The notes beneath the pieces were generated by a model. The model did no database searches. It saw only the letters and a list, made by a program, of their open reading frames with translations, and was not told the origin of the DNA. From positions 18,603-82,602 of the forward strand of contig NZ_JARFYN010000031.1 in NCBI RefSeq assembly GCF_030272695.1: 64,000 nucleotides of DNA, in the 5' to 3' direction. The DNA is from Martinezella calliandrae (GTDB lineage Bacteria; Pseudomonadota; Alphaproteobacteria; Rhizobiales; Rhizobiaceae). A program made the translations under genes and the position numbers. Shown here piece after piece: positions 47,865 through 57,956 of the stretch (its first letter is position 1; each line of letters begins with the position of its first letter).

Positions 47865-48270
47865 ATGCCGTCCCATCTGATTCGGTCCCGAACGCGTGGG
47901 CGCGATCGCCCGTCGTCGATGAAGCAAGCATCGACACTTTCTCGGAAGCGGCTGGCGGCGAAGCTGAACGGCGATTCTGTTCTTTACCGGCGATCGGCAC
48001 AGCAAGCCGAAGCAGACGATGTCGCCATTGTCCTGCCAAAAATCTTGCAGGCCTTTCAGGGCCTGCTGCTGCGCCCGTCGTCAGCTGCACCGCAAAGGAC
48101 AAGCCGAAGCCGCTGCAGCATGATTGTCATGCCAAGCTCGGTAGTACCGCTATCAACCGCTCCACGTGTTTGGCAAGATCCGCCACGGGTCGGACTATAT
48201 GGAAAAGATCGGCAAGCGGCGGTGCGGGGATGTGCCGACCATAGTTAGCATTCGTCAGACCAGGGCTTGA
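47865..48270 (+). pseudogene. hupG: hupG relic, several frameshifts
   Basis: Parts of HupG/HyaE (a thioredoxin-like chaperone of HupS) occur in three frames: MPSHLIRSRTR at the start, DEASIDTFSEAA in a second, ADDVAIVLPKILQAFQG back in the first, and SDYMEKIG in the third. No single frame spans it. GGAGGAG precedes the ATG. Non-functional as it stands, unless the errors are from sequencing. Confidence 0.75.
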
Positions 48271-48299
48271 ATTCACCCATGTCGGCAGGGAGTCGTTCT

Positions 48300-49142
48300 A
48301 TGACAGCAGCATTCCGGATCGCGCCCGAAGGTGAAGATGCCGCGCCGGTGGTGCCGATCGGCGCCGATCCACCGCAAGGCGCCTGCAAGCTCAACGGCCT
48401 CGTCACCAGCAGCGCCGAGAAGATCCGTCGCTGCCGCCAAACTGCAACGCTGCTGCCCGACATTGCCGCGACGCTCGCGATGCAGAAGGCCGACCAGCCC
48501 GGCCGGTTATTCGACATCTCCGAATTCACCGACGATGACAAGCAGCTGATCACCCAGACGCTCGGCACAGGCGAGGTCGCCGGAACAGCGCTACTGCCCT
48601 CCGGGGTCCTTGCGCATATCCAGGAAGCGGTGACGGCCGGCGTTTGGCGTATCCGCTTCAAGGACCCCAACGGCATCCTGCTTTCGGATTATATCGAGGT
48701 TGCGTCGATTCCGATGGCGGTAAGACAGGCCTGCGCAGCACTGCCGGCTGCCATCTCATATGGACCTGCGCCGTCGGGCACAATGAATGTTATGCCCTTG
48801 CTGACCGAGATCGGCGACCGCATCGGCCGCTATCGGCGCGGCGATCCAGCGCATGTTATCACCTTATCGCTGTTTCCGATGAGCCCCCAGGACATGAATT
48901 TCCTGCAGGTCGCGCTACGGCCCGGCCCCGTGCAACTGACCTCGCGCGGCTATCGCACCTGTCGCGTGGTGGCGGCCGGGACCCGCAACGTTTGGTCCGT
49001 GCAGTTCTACAATCGCATGGATGCAATCATTCTCGACGCTCTGGAGATCGTCGACATCCCGTCCTTTGCCCTTGCCGCTGAAGAGGATTTCCGCGATTCC
49101 GCCGCCCATCTGCGCCATATCGAGGAGGCATATTTCAGATGA
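48300..49142 (+). CDS. hupH: Hydrogenase expression protein HupH
   Basis: A 280-residue HupH/HyaF-type protein starting MTAAFRIAPEGEDAAPVVP, after GGGAG. It assists small-subunit maturation. No catalytic motif. The stop overlaps the hupI start (ATGA). Intact. Confidence 0.9.
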   Translation: MTAAFRIAPEGEDAAPVVPIGADPPQGACKLNGLVTSSAEKIRRCRQTATLLPDIAATLAMQKADQPGRLFDISEFTDDDKQLITQTLGTGEVAGTALLPSGVLAHIQEAVTAGVWRIRFKDPNGILLSDYIEVASIPMAVRQACAALPAAISYGPAPSGTMNVMPLLTEIGDRIGRYRRGDPAHVITLSLFPMSPQDMNFLQVALRPGPVQLTSRGYRTCRVVAAGTRNVWSVQFYNRMDAIILDALEIVDIPSFALAAEEDFRDSAAHLRHIEEAYFR

Positions 49143-49413
49143 CGAGCTTCCAGAATGTCGGAAAGCGCCAGACGGTCTCGAACAGGGACGGGATGGAATG
49201 CGGTATCTGCTGGCACGTCCATGCCCCCGCGCAAGGCGACCCAGTCCGGCAGGTCCCGGCATTAAAGATTTTTCTGCCGTGCCGAAAGACCGGGGAGAAG
49301 GCGGTGCGCACTTTCTTCGAGGCCGTCGCGCGCACGCCGCCGGCTCCGCCGGCCGGATTCAGTTGCCCCGATCTCCTTCGGAAGAATTTCCGCGGACAGC
49401 GGGAGCGTGCTGC
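49139..49413 (+). pseudogene. hupI: hupI rubredoxin, broken; hupJ missing
   Basis: MTSFQNVGKRQTVS and MECGICWHVHAPAQGDPV give the first half of HupI with the first CxxC. After QVPA the rubredoxin sequence continues in another frame as FSAVPKD, and the second CPxC with its Trp is gone. hupJ should follow but hupK starts at 49414. A frameshift plus deletion removed iron binding. Confidence 0.75.
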
Positions 49414-50520
49414 ATGACCTTCCTCCTTGGCGCAGGCTCGATCCGGATCGACGTGACAGTGACACAAGCGCTCGCCTCGTCGGTGGAAGTGAGGGTTAGC
49501 CGCGCGCAAGGGTTGACGCGCATGTTCATCGGCCGCCGCCCCGAAGAAGCGCCCGTGCTTGCCGGGCAGGTTTTTTCACTCTGTGGCTTTTCACAATCGG
49601 TGGCAGCGCGGCTCGCAATACTGAATGCGGCAAACCTGCCAATGCCCGCCGAGGGTCGGTCTGCGGCAATGGCCGGATTGCTGGCGGAACGGATATTCGA
49701 GACATTGAGGGCGCTAATTTTGCACTGGCCCTCGTTACTGGCTGGTGCCGTGGCTGAGGCTGGCCAATATCTGCGCCGGGCTCTGACCGCTTCCCAGGCT
49801 ATCATTGATGACGCGAAAGCGATGAGGACCGACCATATTTCCCTAACCGCAAACACGCGGCGGCTTGGAGCCGCAGCGGCGAGGCTCGGCATACCTGAAG
49901 ACGATGGCTTGTCGCGAGACGGCACGGCTTGCGCGGCGATTTTCCGCGATATCGAAGACGACCGAACTTTTAAGGGCCGGCCGCCCGACCCGCTGACCGC
50001 CGGCGATGATGCCGAGGTTATCGCTCATCTTTGCCGCGACGCGGGCTATAGCATCTTGCCGCATCTTGCCGGTCGCGTCGCCGAAACCGGCGCTTATGCC
50101 CGGCTTTGCGGCGCCAGCGGGTCCGACGGCCCTCACCTTGCGCAACGCTTCATGGCGCGCATGCGCGATGTTCGCCTCTGCTTGATGCAACTCCAGCATC
50201 TTGCCAAGGGCCAGAATGACCCTCCCGAGCTCATGGCCGGTGGCCCGACGCCCGGTACTGGCGGCTTTGGCGCGGTGGAATGCGCGCGTGGGAGACTTTA
50301 TCATCAAGCGGAGATCGGTGTGGATGGGAAGCTCTGTGCGTACCGCATACTCGCCCCGACAGAATGGAATTTTCATCCGGCGGGTCCGTTTGTCGAAACA
50401 CTTCTGTCGTCACGGATCGGTGCGGGTGAATCCGCGGCCCGGTCGGTCTCACGCCTGGCCGTGCTGTTCGATCCCTGCGTGGGGTTCAAGCTTGGAATTC
50501 GCGACGTTGCGCATGCATGA
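49414..50520 (+). CDS. hupK: Hydrogenase maturation protein HupK
   Basis: A 368-residue HupL-like scaffold lacking the nickel cysteine pairs: FSLCGFSQSVAA replaces RICGVC and the end is LFDPCVGFKLGI. It is thought to hold the Fe(CN)2CO unit. ATG chosen after GGGAG; the open frame upstream belongs to hupI remains. It overlaps hypA by 8 nt. Confidence 0.88.
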   Translation: MTFLLGAGSIRIDVTVTQALASSVEVRVSRAQGLTRMFIGRRPEEAPVLAGQVFSLCGFSQSVAARLAILNAANLPMPAEGRSAAMAGLLAERIFETLRALILHWPSLLAGAVAEAGQYLRRALTASQAIIDDAKAMRTDHISLTANTRRLGAAAARLGIPEDDGLSRDGTACAAIFRDIEDDRTFKGRPPDPLTAGDDAEVIAHLCRDAGYSILPHLAGRVAETGAYARLCGASGSDGPHLAQRFMARMRDVRLCLMQLQHLAKGQNDPPELMAGGPTPGTGGFGAVECARGRLYHQAEIGVDGKLCAYRILAPTEWNFHPAGPFVETLLSSRIGAGESAARSVSRLAVLFDPCVGFKLGIRDVAHA

Positions 50521-50854
50521 AATGTCATTGATGGAAAGCGTCATCGCCATCGTCTGCGAGACGGCGCGGGTAAACGGTGCGAGCGCAATCAAGTCTATCA
50601 GGCTTGATGTCGGTGTTTTGAGCCACGTCAATCCGGATTCGCTGCTGTTCTGCTACGAAGCTGTGCGGCGTGGCACGATTGCGGAATATGCCGCGCTCGA
50701 AATCAACCGCATCGCCGGCGAGGGCTGGTGCCTCGATTGTGGGGAAACGGTGACCCTCGATGAGCGGTTTGGCGCCTGCCCGGACTGCGGCGGGCATCGG
50801 GTGCAGATGACGGCAGGCGACGAATTGAAGATCAAGGACATGGAGGTGATCTGA
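50513..50854 (+). CDS. hypA: Nickel-insertion protein HypA
   Basis: A 113-residue protein. MHEMSLMESV has the nickel-binding His2; the zinc site is CLDC and CPDC at about residues 73-92. Delivers nickel with HypB. Stop overlaps hypB. Confidence 0.95.
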   Translation: MHEMSLMESVIAIVCETARVNGASAIKSIRLDVGVLSHVNPDSLLFCYEAVRRGTIAEYAALEINRIAGEGWCLDCGETVTLDERFGACPDCGGHRVQMTAGDELKIKDMEVI

Positions 50855-51762
50855 TGTGCACGGTATGTGGTTGCGGGACGGAAACGATGGAAGTTAACAA
50901 GAGCGAGACCGGCGCGCACGGCAGCGAGCATGATCATCATCACCATCATGGCGGCCCCCACCGCGATCCTGGACACGGACATCGCCATAACCACCATCGT
51001 GCGCATGATCACGGCCGCCACGCGGAAGACCGTGGACACCACTACGGCAACGGCATTGCCGGAGTGCATGTGCCAGACATGAGCCAGGAGCGTATCATCC
51101 AGGTTGAAAAGGATATCCTCTCCCAAAACGATGCCTACGCTGCGGAAAACCGGGCTTGGTTGCGCCGGAACGACACCTTTGCACTGAATTTCGTTTCGAG
51201 CCCCGGCTCGGGAAAAACCAGCTTTCTCGTGCGCGCCATCCGCCACCTCAAGGGCCGGATGCAGATCAGCGTGATTGAGGGCGACCAGCAGACCTCCAAC
51301 GATGCCGCACGCATCCGCGAGACCGGTGTCCCCGCGATCCAGATCAACACCGGCAAGGGCTGTCACCTCGACGCCCACATGGTCGGGCACGCGGTGAAAG
51401 AGCTAGCGCCCGAGCCCGGTTCGATCCTGTTCATCGAAAATGTCGGTAATCTTGTTTGTCCTTCGGCATTCGATCTCGGCGAGGCCCACAAGGTCGTGGT
51501 GCTCTCGGTCACGGAAGGCGAGGACAAGCCGCTCAAATATCCAGACATGTTCGCGGCCGCTGATTTGATGATCCTCAACAAGTCCGACCTCCTGCCGCAT
51601 CTCGACTTCAATGTTGGCCTCTGCATAGCTAATGCGCTGCGGGTCAATCCGCGCCTGCAGGCTTTCACGGTTTCTGCCCGCAGCGGCGAAGGCATGGAAG
51701 CGTTCTATTCCTGGTTGGAGGCTGCGGCTGCCCGGAACACCAAGCCTTCGAACGTGGCCTGA
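50854..51762 (+). CDS. hypB: Nickel-binding GTPase HypB
   Basis: A 302-residue GTPase. CTVCGCG at residues 2-8 binds nickel; a His-rich stretch at 27-65 (many HH and HG pairs) stores it. P-loop SSPGSGKTS at about 112, and NKSDLLP at about 243. Nickel store may partly replace the lost HupE. Confidence 0.96.
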   Translation: MCTVCGCGTETMEVNKSETGAHGSEHDHHHHHGGPHRDPGHGHRHNHHRAHDHGRHAEDRGHHYGNGIAGVHVPDMSQERIIQVEKDILSQNDAYAAENRAWLRRNDTFALNFVSSPGSGKTSFLVRAIRHLKGRMQISVIEGDQQTSNDAARIRETGVPAIQINTGKGCHLDAHMVGHAVKELAPEPGSILFIENVGNLVCPSAFDLGEAHKVVVLSVTEGEDKPLKYPDMFAAADLMILNKSDLLPHLDFNVGLCIANALRVNPRLQAFTVSARSGEGMEAFYSWLEAAAARNTKPSNVA

Positions 51763-51765
51763 GTT

Positions 51766-54039
51766 ATGGTGCGCGCCCTGGCATCGATGGGGGAAGATCG
51801 TGTCCGGCGGCTGCGACTGCGGGTGAGCGGCGCCGTCCAGGGCGTAGGATTCCGGCCATTTGTCTACAGGCTGGCTAGGATGATGCAGCTTACCGGGTTT
51901 GTGCTCAACGACAGCGCTGGCGTGCTGATCGAGGTCGAGGGCGCCGCTGCCGACTGCTTCGCGCAACGCCTCCGGTCAGAGGCGCCGCCGCTTGCCCGTG
52001 TCGATGCCGTCAATGTTCTGGAACTGGAGACGGCCGGCGGAGACGCGTTCGAAATCCTCGAAAATGTCGGCGGCCGAGGCGCCACGCGAATCGGGCCCGA
52101 CGCCGCGACCTGCGTCGAATGCCAGCAGGAACTGAACGATCCGACGAGCCGCTTCTTCGGCTATCCCTTTGTCAATTGCACGCATTGTGGGCCGCGCTTC
52201 ACCATCACCCGCGCGCTCCCCTACGATCGTCGTCAGACCTCCATGGCCGCGTTCCCGATGTGCAGTGCCTGCCGCGCAGACTATGCCAATCCGGAGAGCC
52301 GGCGCTTCCATGCTGAGCCCGTCGCCTGCCCGGCTTGCGGCCCAGCGCTCAGCCATTCGATCGCCGAGATATGCGCACGGCTCATGAACGGCCAGATCAC
52401 AGCGATCAAGGGGGTTGGCGGCTTCCAGCTCTTCTGCGATGCGCGCAATGATGCGGCGATTGATCGTCTCAGACTGCGCAAGATGCGCGGCGAGAAACCG
52501 TTCGCGATCATGGTGCCGAACGTCGAGACAGCCCGGCTATTGGCCAAGCCCTCGCGGGCGGAGGAGCAATTGCTCGCTTCGACCGCCGCCCCGATCGTCC
52601 TGGTCGATGGGCGCGATCCTCTTTCCAACCTCATTGCTCCGGGCCTTAGGCGGATCGGACTGATGCTCGCCTATGCGCCAGTGCACCACCTGTTGTTTGC
52701 TGCGCTTGCCGCCGAGGGGGCAGGCTTTCCCGCCGCGCTGGTCGCAACCAGCGGCAATCCGGAGGGTGAACCGCTGATAGCAGACAATGACGATGCCATT
52801 CATCGGCTTGCCGGGATTGCCGACCTGATCGTCACACATGACCGTGACATTGCCATTCGCGCTGACGATTCCGTCATGCAGGTGATCGAGGGCGCCCCGA
52901 GTTTCCTGAGGCGCGCGCGAGGTTTTGTACCGGAGCCAGTCGATCTCGGCGAGGACGGCCCATGCGTGATTGCCACTGGCGCGGATCTCAAAAACACGAT
53001 CTGTGTGACGCGGGGTCGGGAGGCGTTTCTGTCGCAGCACATCGGTGGTCTCGACACTGTCAAAGCGATCCGTTTCCAACGAGAAGCCCTCGAGCATCTC
53101 TGCTCCATGCTCGATGTCAGGCCGGAATTTGGCGCCTGCGATCTTCATCCGGATTTCCGCTCCGCGCGAATGGCGGAACGTTTGGATCTGCCGCTTCTGC
53201 CGGTGCAACACCACCTCGCTCATGTCGCGGCCGTGGCGGCGGAACATCACGTCCGCAGGCCGATCCTCGGACTTGCACTCGACGGTCATGGTTACGGCGT
53301 CGATGGCAGCAATTGGGGAGGTGAAATGCTGGTCGTCGACGGCCCTCGCTGGCAGCGCATCGCTTCGCTTCTGCCGTTGCCGGCGCTGGGCGCCGACCGC
53401 ATGGCGCGGGAGCCCTGGCGCATGGGACTTGCCGCACTTCAGGCCGCCGGCCGCCGCGACCTTGCGGCCACGCTCTGGCCCGGGCACCCCGGGGTCGCGC
53501 GTTTGGACGCGATGTTTGCCTGCGGCTTGCGATCAGCCGGGACATCCAGCCTCGGACGGCTTTTCGATGCGGTGGCTGCGATCGCGGGTATCCGCCTCGT
53601 CCAGAGTTACGAGGGGCAGGCAGCAATGGAGCTCGAGGCCCTGGCCGATGATCCGCAATGTCACGCCGAAGGATACAGCCTTGCCGATGGCATGCTCGAT
53701 TTCCGACCGCTCATCGTCCATCTGGCGGAGCGACGGCTTGGCGGGCGCGAAGCCGCAGGCCTATTCCACGGCACACTGATCAGCGGCCTAGCCGATTGGG
53801 CCGCCCTTGGTGCATCGCAGACCGGGGCGCGAACCATACTACTCGGGGGCGGCTGCATCGTGAACCGCGTGCTCGCCGAAGGTCTCTCCCGCGCCTTGCT
53901 CGACCGCGGCCTTCAACCCTACTTGCCGCATCGGATTCCGCCCAATGACGGTGGCATCGCGCTCGGCCAAGCCGCTTATGCACGGCAGGTCATCCAACAC
54001 GATTTTGCACAGATCCAGGAGCACCGGACATGTGCCTAG
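51766..54039 (+). CDS. hypF: Carbamoyltransferase HypF
   Basis: A 757-residue enzyme making thiocyanate on HypE. In order: acylphosphatase domain (VQGVGFRPFVYRLA, about 25), zinc fingers (CVECQQEL, CTHCGPRF, CSACRADY, CPACGP), YrdC-like domain, and Kae1-like domain (VQHHLAHVAAVAAEHH, about 480). It starts 3 bp after hypB and overlaps hypC by 10 nt. Complete. Confidence 0.95.
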   Translation: MVRALASMGEDRVRRLRLRVSGAVQGVGFRPFVYRLARMMQLTGFVLNDSAGVLIEVEGAAADCFAQRLRSEAPPLARVDAVNVLELETAGGDAFEILENVGGRGATRIGPDAATCVECQQELNDPTSRFFGYPFVNCTHCGPRFTITRALPYDRRQTSMAAFPMCSACRADYANPESRRFHAEPVACPACGPALSHSIAEICARLMNGQITAIKGVGGFQLFCDARNDAAIDRLRLRKMRGEKPFAIMVPNVETARLLAKPSRAEEQLLASTAAPIVLVDGRDPLSNLIAPGLRRIGLMLAYAPVHHLLFAALAAEGAGFPAALVATSGNPEGEPLIADNDDAIHRLAGIADLIVTHDRDIAIRADDSVMQVIEGAPSFLRRARGFVPEPVDLGEDGPCVIATGADLKNTICVTRGREAFLSQHIGGLDTVKAIRFQREALEHLCSMLDVRPEFGACDLHPDFRSARMAERLDLPLLPVQHHLAHVAAVAAEHHVRRPILGLALDGHGYGVDGSNWGGEMLVVDGPRWQRIASLLPLPALGADRMAREPWRMGLAALQAAGRRDLAATLWPGHPGVARLDAMFACGLRSAGTSSLGRLFDAVAAIAGIRLVQSYEGQAAMELEALADDPQCHAEGYSLADGMLDFRPLIVHLAERRLGGREAAGLFHGTLISGLADWAALGASQTGARTILLGGGCIVNRVLAEGLSRALLDRGLQPYLPHRIPPNDGGIALGQAAYARQVIQHDFAQIQEHRTCA

Positions 54040-54257
54040 CCCTACCGGTCCACGTGAATGAACTGCTGCCAGACAATATGGCCAAGGTGACGCTCGACGG
54101 CGTGTCGAAGGTCATATCCATCGCACTTGTCGACGATGTCAGGCCCGGCGACTATGTCGTCCTGCACGTCGGCTACGCGCTTGCCAAGATCGATCCGGAA
54201 GAAGCGGCAAGAACGCTTGCCTTGATCCGCGAAGCTACTGCGGAAGGCACGGCATGA
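54030..54257 (+). CDS. hypC: Hydrogenase chaperone HypC
   Basis: A 75-residue protein with MCLALPVHV start (Cys2 bonds Fe) and PGDYVVLHVGYAL. Works with HypD. Overlaps hypF and hypD. Confidence 0.95.
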   Translation: MCLALPVHVNELLPDNMAKVTLDGVSKVISIALVDDVRPGDYVVLHVGYALAKIDPEEAARTLALIREATAEGTA

Positions 54258-55411
54258 AATATGTCGACGAATATCGCGATGCCAGGCTCGCCAAGGATAT
54301 TGCTCGTCAAATCGCAACGGCAGTGGATCCGGCGCGCAGTTATCATTTCATGGAATTCTGCGGAGGCCATACGCATGCGATTTCGCGCTACGGTCTCGCC
54401 GACTTGCTGCCGTCCAATGTGTGGATGATTCATGGACCGGGCTGTCCAGTCTGTGTGCTGCCGATCGGCCGCATCGATGCGGCGATCGCGCTTGCCATGC
54501 GGCCAGAAATCACGCTTTGTACCTATGGCGACCTGATGCGCGTGCCGTGCTCGAACGGCTCGAGCCTACTGAAGGCCAAGGCGGCCGGTGCCGATATCCG
54601 CATAATCTATTCGACACTCGATTCGCTGAGCATCGCGGAAGCCGAAACAGACCGGGAGGTCGTGTTCTTCGCCATCGGGTTCGAGACGACCACGCCGCCA
54701 ACGGCGCTGGCCCTAAAGTTCGCAATCGCGAAGGGTCTCCGGAACTTTTCGATCTTCTCAAACCACGTGCGGACACCAGCCGCTATTCAGAACATCCTCG
54801 AAAGCCCAGATGTCGGCAAGCCCGGCGCCGTCAAGATCGACGGCTTCATCGGCCCTGCGCATGTCAGCACGGTGATCGGTACAGAGCCGTATGACTTCGT
54901 TGCCGAAAAATTTAAAAAGCCGGTCGTGGTGGCAGGGTTCGAGCCGCTCGATATCATGCACGCAGTCCTGATGCTGGTGCGCCAGGTCAATGACGGCTGG
55001 CACCAGGTCGGGAACCAGTATATTCGCGTCGTGACCACCTTCGGCAACGAAAAGGCGCAGAGCGAGATCGCAAATTTCTTCGAATTGCGTGAAAGCTTCG
55101 AATGGCGCGGGCTGGGCGAAGTGCCCTATGGTGCACTCCGGCTCAGACCCCAATATGGCGAATACGATGCCGAGAAGCGTTTCAGAATGGTGACGCCGGC
55201 AGCGCAGGACAATCCGGCCTGCGAATGCGCAGCCATCCTGCGCGGGATGAAAAAGCCGGCCGATTGCAAGCTGTTTGGTAAGGTCTGCACACCCGACACG
55301 CCGGTGGGTTCCTGCATGGTGTCGTCGGAAGGCGCCTGCGCCGCGCATTGGATCTACGGCCGCTTCCGCGGACAGGTGAAGGCGGACGAAGGCAGCAGGA
55401 TCGTCAGATGA
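54254..55411 (+). CDS. hypD: Fe-S maturation protein HypD
   Basis: A 385-residue scaffold for the Fe(CN)2CO group. Motifs: FCGGHTHAI (about 35), GPGCPVCVLP (about 63), FAIGFETTTPPT (about 143), and C-terminal cysteines for a 4Fe-4S cluster. Overlaps hypE. Confidence 0.95.
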   Translation: MKYVDEYRDARLAKDIARQIATAVDPARSYHFMEFCGGHTHAISRYGLADLLPSNVWMIHGPGCPVCVLPIGRIDAAIALAMRPEITLCTYGDLMRVPCSNGSSLLKAKAAGADIRIIYSTLDSLSIAEAETDREVVFFAIGFETTTPPTALALKFAIAKGLRNFSIFSNHVRTPAAIQNILESPDVGKPGAVKIDGFIGPAHVSTVIGTEPYDFVAEKFKKPVVVAGFEPLDIMHAVLMLVRQVNDGWHQVGNQYIRVVTTFGNEKAQSEIANFFELRESFEWRGLGEVPYGALRLRPQYGEYDAEKRFRMVTPAAQDNPACECAAILRGMKKPADCKLFGKVCTPDTPVGSCMVSSEGACAAHWIYGRFRGQVKADEGSRIVR

Positions 55412-56448
55412 GAGGCGTTAGGTGCAAGCTCGACCTCAGGAACGGCCGCGTCGATCTTTCGCATGGGGCGGGCGGCCGTGCCATGGGCCAGTTGATCGAG
55501 GGTATTTTCCATAAGGCTTTCGACAATGACTGGCTCAGGGCTGGCAACGATCAGTCTGCCTTTGCCGTTCCGGCAGGGCGCCTGGTAATGACCACCGACG
55601 GCTATGTTGTCTCGCCGCTGTTCTTCCCGGGGGGCAATATCGGCTCGCTTGCCGTGCATGGCACGATTAACGACATTGCCATGGCCGGAGCATGGCCGCT
55701 CTATCTTTCGGCGGGTTTCATCATTGAAGAGGGCTTTCCGCTCGCAGATCTTGGTCGTATTGCCGAGACCATGGGTGCGGCCTCCCGCGAGGCAGGTGTG
55801 CCGATCATCACCGGCGACACGAAAGTGGTTGAGCGAGGCAAGGCCGACGGCGTGTTCATTTGCACCTCCGGCGTCGGCATGGTTCCAGCCGGTCTCGACC
55901 TGCGCTCCGACGCCGCGCGGCCAGGTGATGCTGTGATCATCTCGGGTTCGATAGGCGATCACGGAGTCGCGGTGATGTCGAAGCGCGAGAATCTAGAATT
56001 CGATACGAACATCGTCTCGGACTCAGCGGCGCTGCACGGGCTGGTAGCAGCAATGATCGAGGTCGCGGGATCGTCAATCAGACTGATGCGAGATCCAACA
56101 CGCGGTGGACTTGCCGCGATACTCAACGAAATCGCCAATGCCTCAAACGTCGGCTTGCGCATCGACGAGGCGGCACTTCCGATCAAGCCGGAAGTCGCCG
56201 CGGCCTGCGAACTCCTCGGCCTCGACCCGCTTAACGTCGCCAATGAGGGCAAGCTCGTCGTATTGGTGGCGCCAGAGGTTGCGGATGCGTTGCTCGCCGT
56301 CATGCGCACGCATCCGTTGGGTGCGGAGGCCGCACTGATCGGCCATGCCGAGGTTAGTGACCATTGCTTCGTGCAGATGGCCACTTCGTTTGGTGGCGGT
56401 CGCATCGTCGATTGGCTGTCGGGCGAACAGCTGCCGAGAATCTGCTGA
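55408..56448 (+). CDS. hypE: Thiocarbamate dehydratase HypE
   Basis: A 346-residue ATP-using enzyme with the essential C-terminal PRIC. DLSHGAGGRAMG near the N-terminus and TRGGLAAILNEIA mid-way are typical. Start overlaps the hypD stop; an upstream start inside hypD was rejected. No hypX follows. Confidence 0.95.
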   Translation: MRGVRCKLDLRNGRVDLSHGAGGRAMGQLIEGIFHKAFDNDWLRAGNDQSAFAVPAGRLVMTTDGYVVSPLFFPGGNIGSLAVHGTINDIAMAGAWPLYLSAGFIIEEGFPLADLGRIAETMGAASREAGVPIITGDTKVVERGKADGVFICTSGVGMVPAGLDLRSDAARPGDAVIISGSIGDHGVAVMSKRENLEFDTNIVSDSAALHGLVAAMIEVAGSSIRLMRDPTRGGLAAILNEIANASNVGLRIDEAALPIKPEVAAACELLGLDPLNVANEGKLVVLVAPEVADALLAVMRTHPLGAEAALIGHAEVSDHCFVQMATSFGGGRIVDWLSGEQLPRIC

Positions 56449-56615
56449 ACACGGCGATGAGCATCGCTTCACGCAAGAAAGCGTGCCGGAAGCCAAGAAC
56501 GAGCTTGGCAAGCAGCTAACGTGCGTCCTTTGCCGGCAAACGGGTGCGCAGCTCTGTTGGTGGCCTTGAAGGATCTAACCGACGAGACGCAAACTGGATC
56601 GGTTTACAAGATGCC

Positions 56616-57197
56616 TCAGTTGCCGCCAAATCGCGCAAGCATCTTTCGAATCTGCATGTTTTGTTGAAGAAGATGTTTCACCAGCAACGCCTTGAGCCGT
56701 CGATTCTCTTCGTCAAGCGCGATTAACTCATCGACTGATATATCCCCATGGCTATCGTTTGATTGCGCACTGGGCAGGCTTGTCGTGCCGTCCGCATGGT
56801 AATTGACATTCGTTTCGCGTCGACGCTTTGCATCCTTTCGAGGCCGCCTGGAAGAGCCCTCCTTCAATGGTGAAACGGAGGTGAAAGTCAGACCGTTGTC
56901 CTGCTGAGGCGGACAAATCTGTTCCGCATCGAGAGAGGGCGCCGAAATCTGCTTGTCGTCGCCCGTTTCAAAATTATTGTTGAGATGAGTTTTCGGTTTT
57001 GGATCCGGCCACGGCTCGCCTTCTCGTTTCGGACCATTTGAGACGACATTAGGCTCGAAGAGATGCGGTGCGTCAACTTCCGCCTCTCGCGCAAGCGCCT
57101 TGAGATCGGTATCGCCCCAAATAGAAGCCGGCTGCGTCGTTGTCCGACGGCGCGCCGATTTGAGCTCGACAACGAATTTTCGCTGCTGTGTTTTCAT
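56616..57197 (-). CDS. SyrB-like protein 1 with C-terminal coiled coil
   Basis: A 193-residue protein. Basic N-terminus (KFVVELKSARRR), low-complexity middle, and a leucine-rich coiled coil at 158-190 (DELIALDEENRRLKALLVKH). The end pattern recurs in the next two genes. Resembles rhizobial SyrB-type regulators. First of three tandem paralogues, on minus. Confidence 0.6.
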   Translation of the reverse strand: MKTQQRKFVVELKSARRRTTTQPASIWGDTDLKALAREAEVDAPHLFEPNVVSNGPKREGEPWPDPKPKTHLNNNFETGDDKQISAPSLDAEQICPPQQDNGLTFTSVSPLKEGSSRRPRKDAKRRRETNVNYHADGTTSLPSAQSNDSHGDISVDELIALDEENRRLKALLVKHLLQQNMQIRKMLARFGGN

Positions 57198-57229
57198 ATG
57201 TGTCCCATGTATGAAATCGTAATGAAGCT

Positions 57230-57814
57230 TTACGGTATTTCGAATCGCTCAAGCATTTTTTTAAGCTGATCATTCTGCAAAAGCAGCTTTTGAGCCAACT
57301 GGCTCCTCAGTTGCTTGATTTCCTCGTCCAGGCTCGCCACCTCGTCGAAGAAGGCCTCCCGTCTCGATGAGGATTGCGCAATTTGATTATCGCCTGCGAC
57401 AGCTGCGTTCTGCGCCGCCATGTCGGCCTGGACTCTATTCGCATGTGCCGGCTTTTTCGTCCGCGGTATTCGTGGAGGCTGTTTGCTCGTCTCGCTTTCA
57501 AGCGGTAACGCGGAGGCTTCGGCATTCGGTCGCCTGAGCTCGTGAAGCGCCGGTTTTTGGACGTCAGCATCGACCGGCACCGGGGCATCGACCTCAGGTT
57601 CGAATTCCGTTGAATCAATCGCTGCGAGCTCAACAGACCCGTTTTCATCGAGCCCGGATCCAACGGATCGCTCCGTTCGGTTTGGCGGAAGCTCCAACGC
57701 TTCTTGCGCGTCACTTTGGCTTGCGTCGGTGTCGGCACCATGCCCAATCGAAGTCTCGCGTGCCGATGGTCGTCGCGAGGTTAATCGAACAAGGAATTTC
57801 CACGGTGATTTCAT
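57230..57814 (-). CDS. SyrB-like protein 2 with C-terminal coiled coil
   Basis: A 194-residue paralogue: N-terminal KFLVRLTSRRPS, acidic Pro-rich middle, coiled coil near the end (ASLDEEIKQLRSQLAQKLLL then KKMLERF). 32 bp from its neighbour on the same strand. May form hetero-oligomers with the others. Confidence 0.6.
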   Translation of the reverse strand: MKSPWKFLVRLTSRRPSARETSIGHGADTDASQSDAQEALELPPNRTERSVGSGLDENGSVELAAIDSTEFEPEVDAPVPVDADVQKPALHELRRPNAEASALPLESETSKQPPRIPRTKKPAHANRVQADMAAQNAAVAGDNQIAQSSSRREAFFDEVASLDEEIKQLRSQLAQKLLLQNDQLKKMLERFEIP

Positions 57815-57956
57815 AATGCTTCAACCTCGACCAATCCGTATCCATAACATCGCCGCAGCCTAAAAACCGGGCTCGTACGTGAGCCCGGCGAACGCATCCT
57901 CTGCCGAGAAGGATGGCAAAGGTCGATCTCGCCACCATCCTGCTGTTGATCGGCGA

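Noticed and set aside
50182..50195. TTGATGCAACTCCA as an FnrN box for the hyp genes
   Set aside because: The second half site is too poor (CTCCA), although an internal hyp promoter is known in related clusters.
50653..51390. 245-codon minus-strand open frame opposite hypA/hypB
   Set aside because: Shadow of the hypA/hypB coding sequence; its composition mirrors the HypB His-rich codons and it has no family features.
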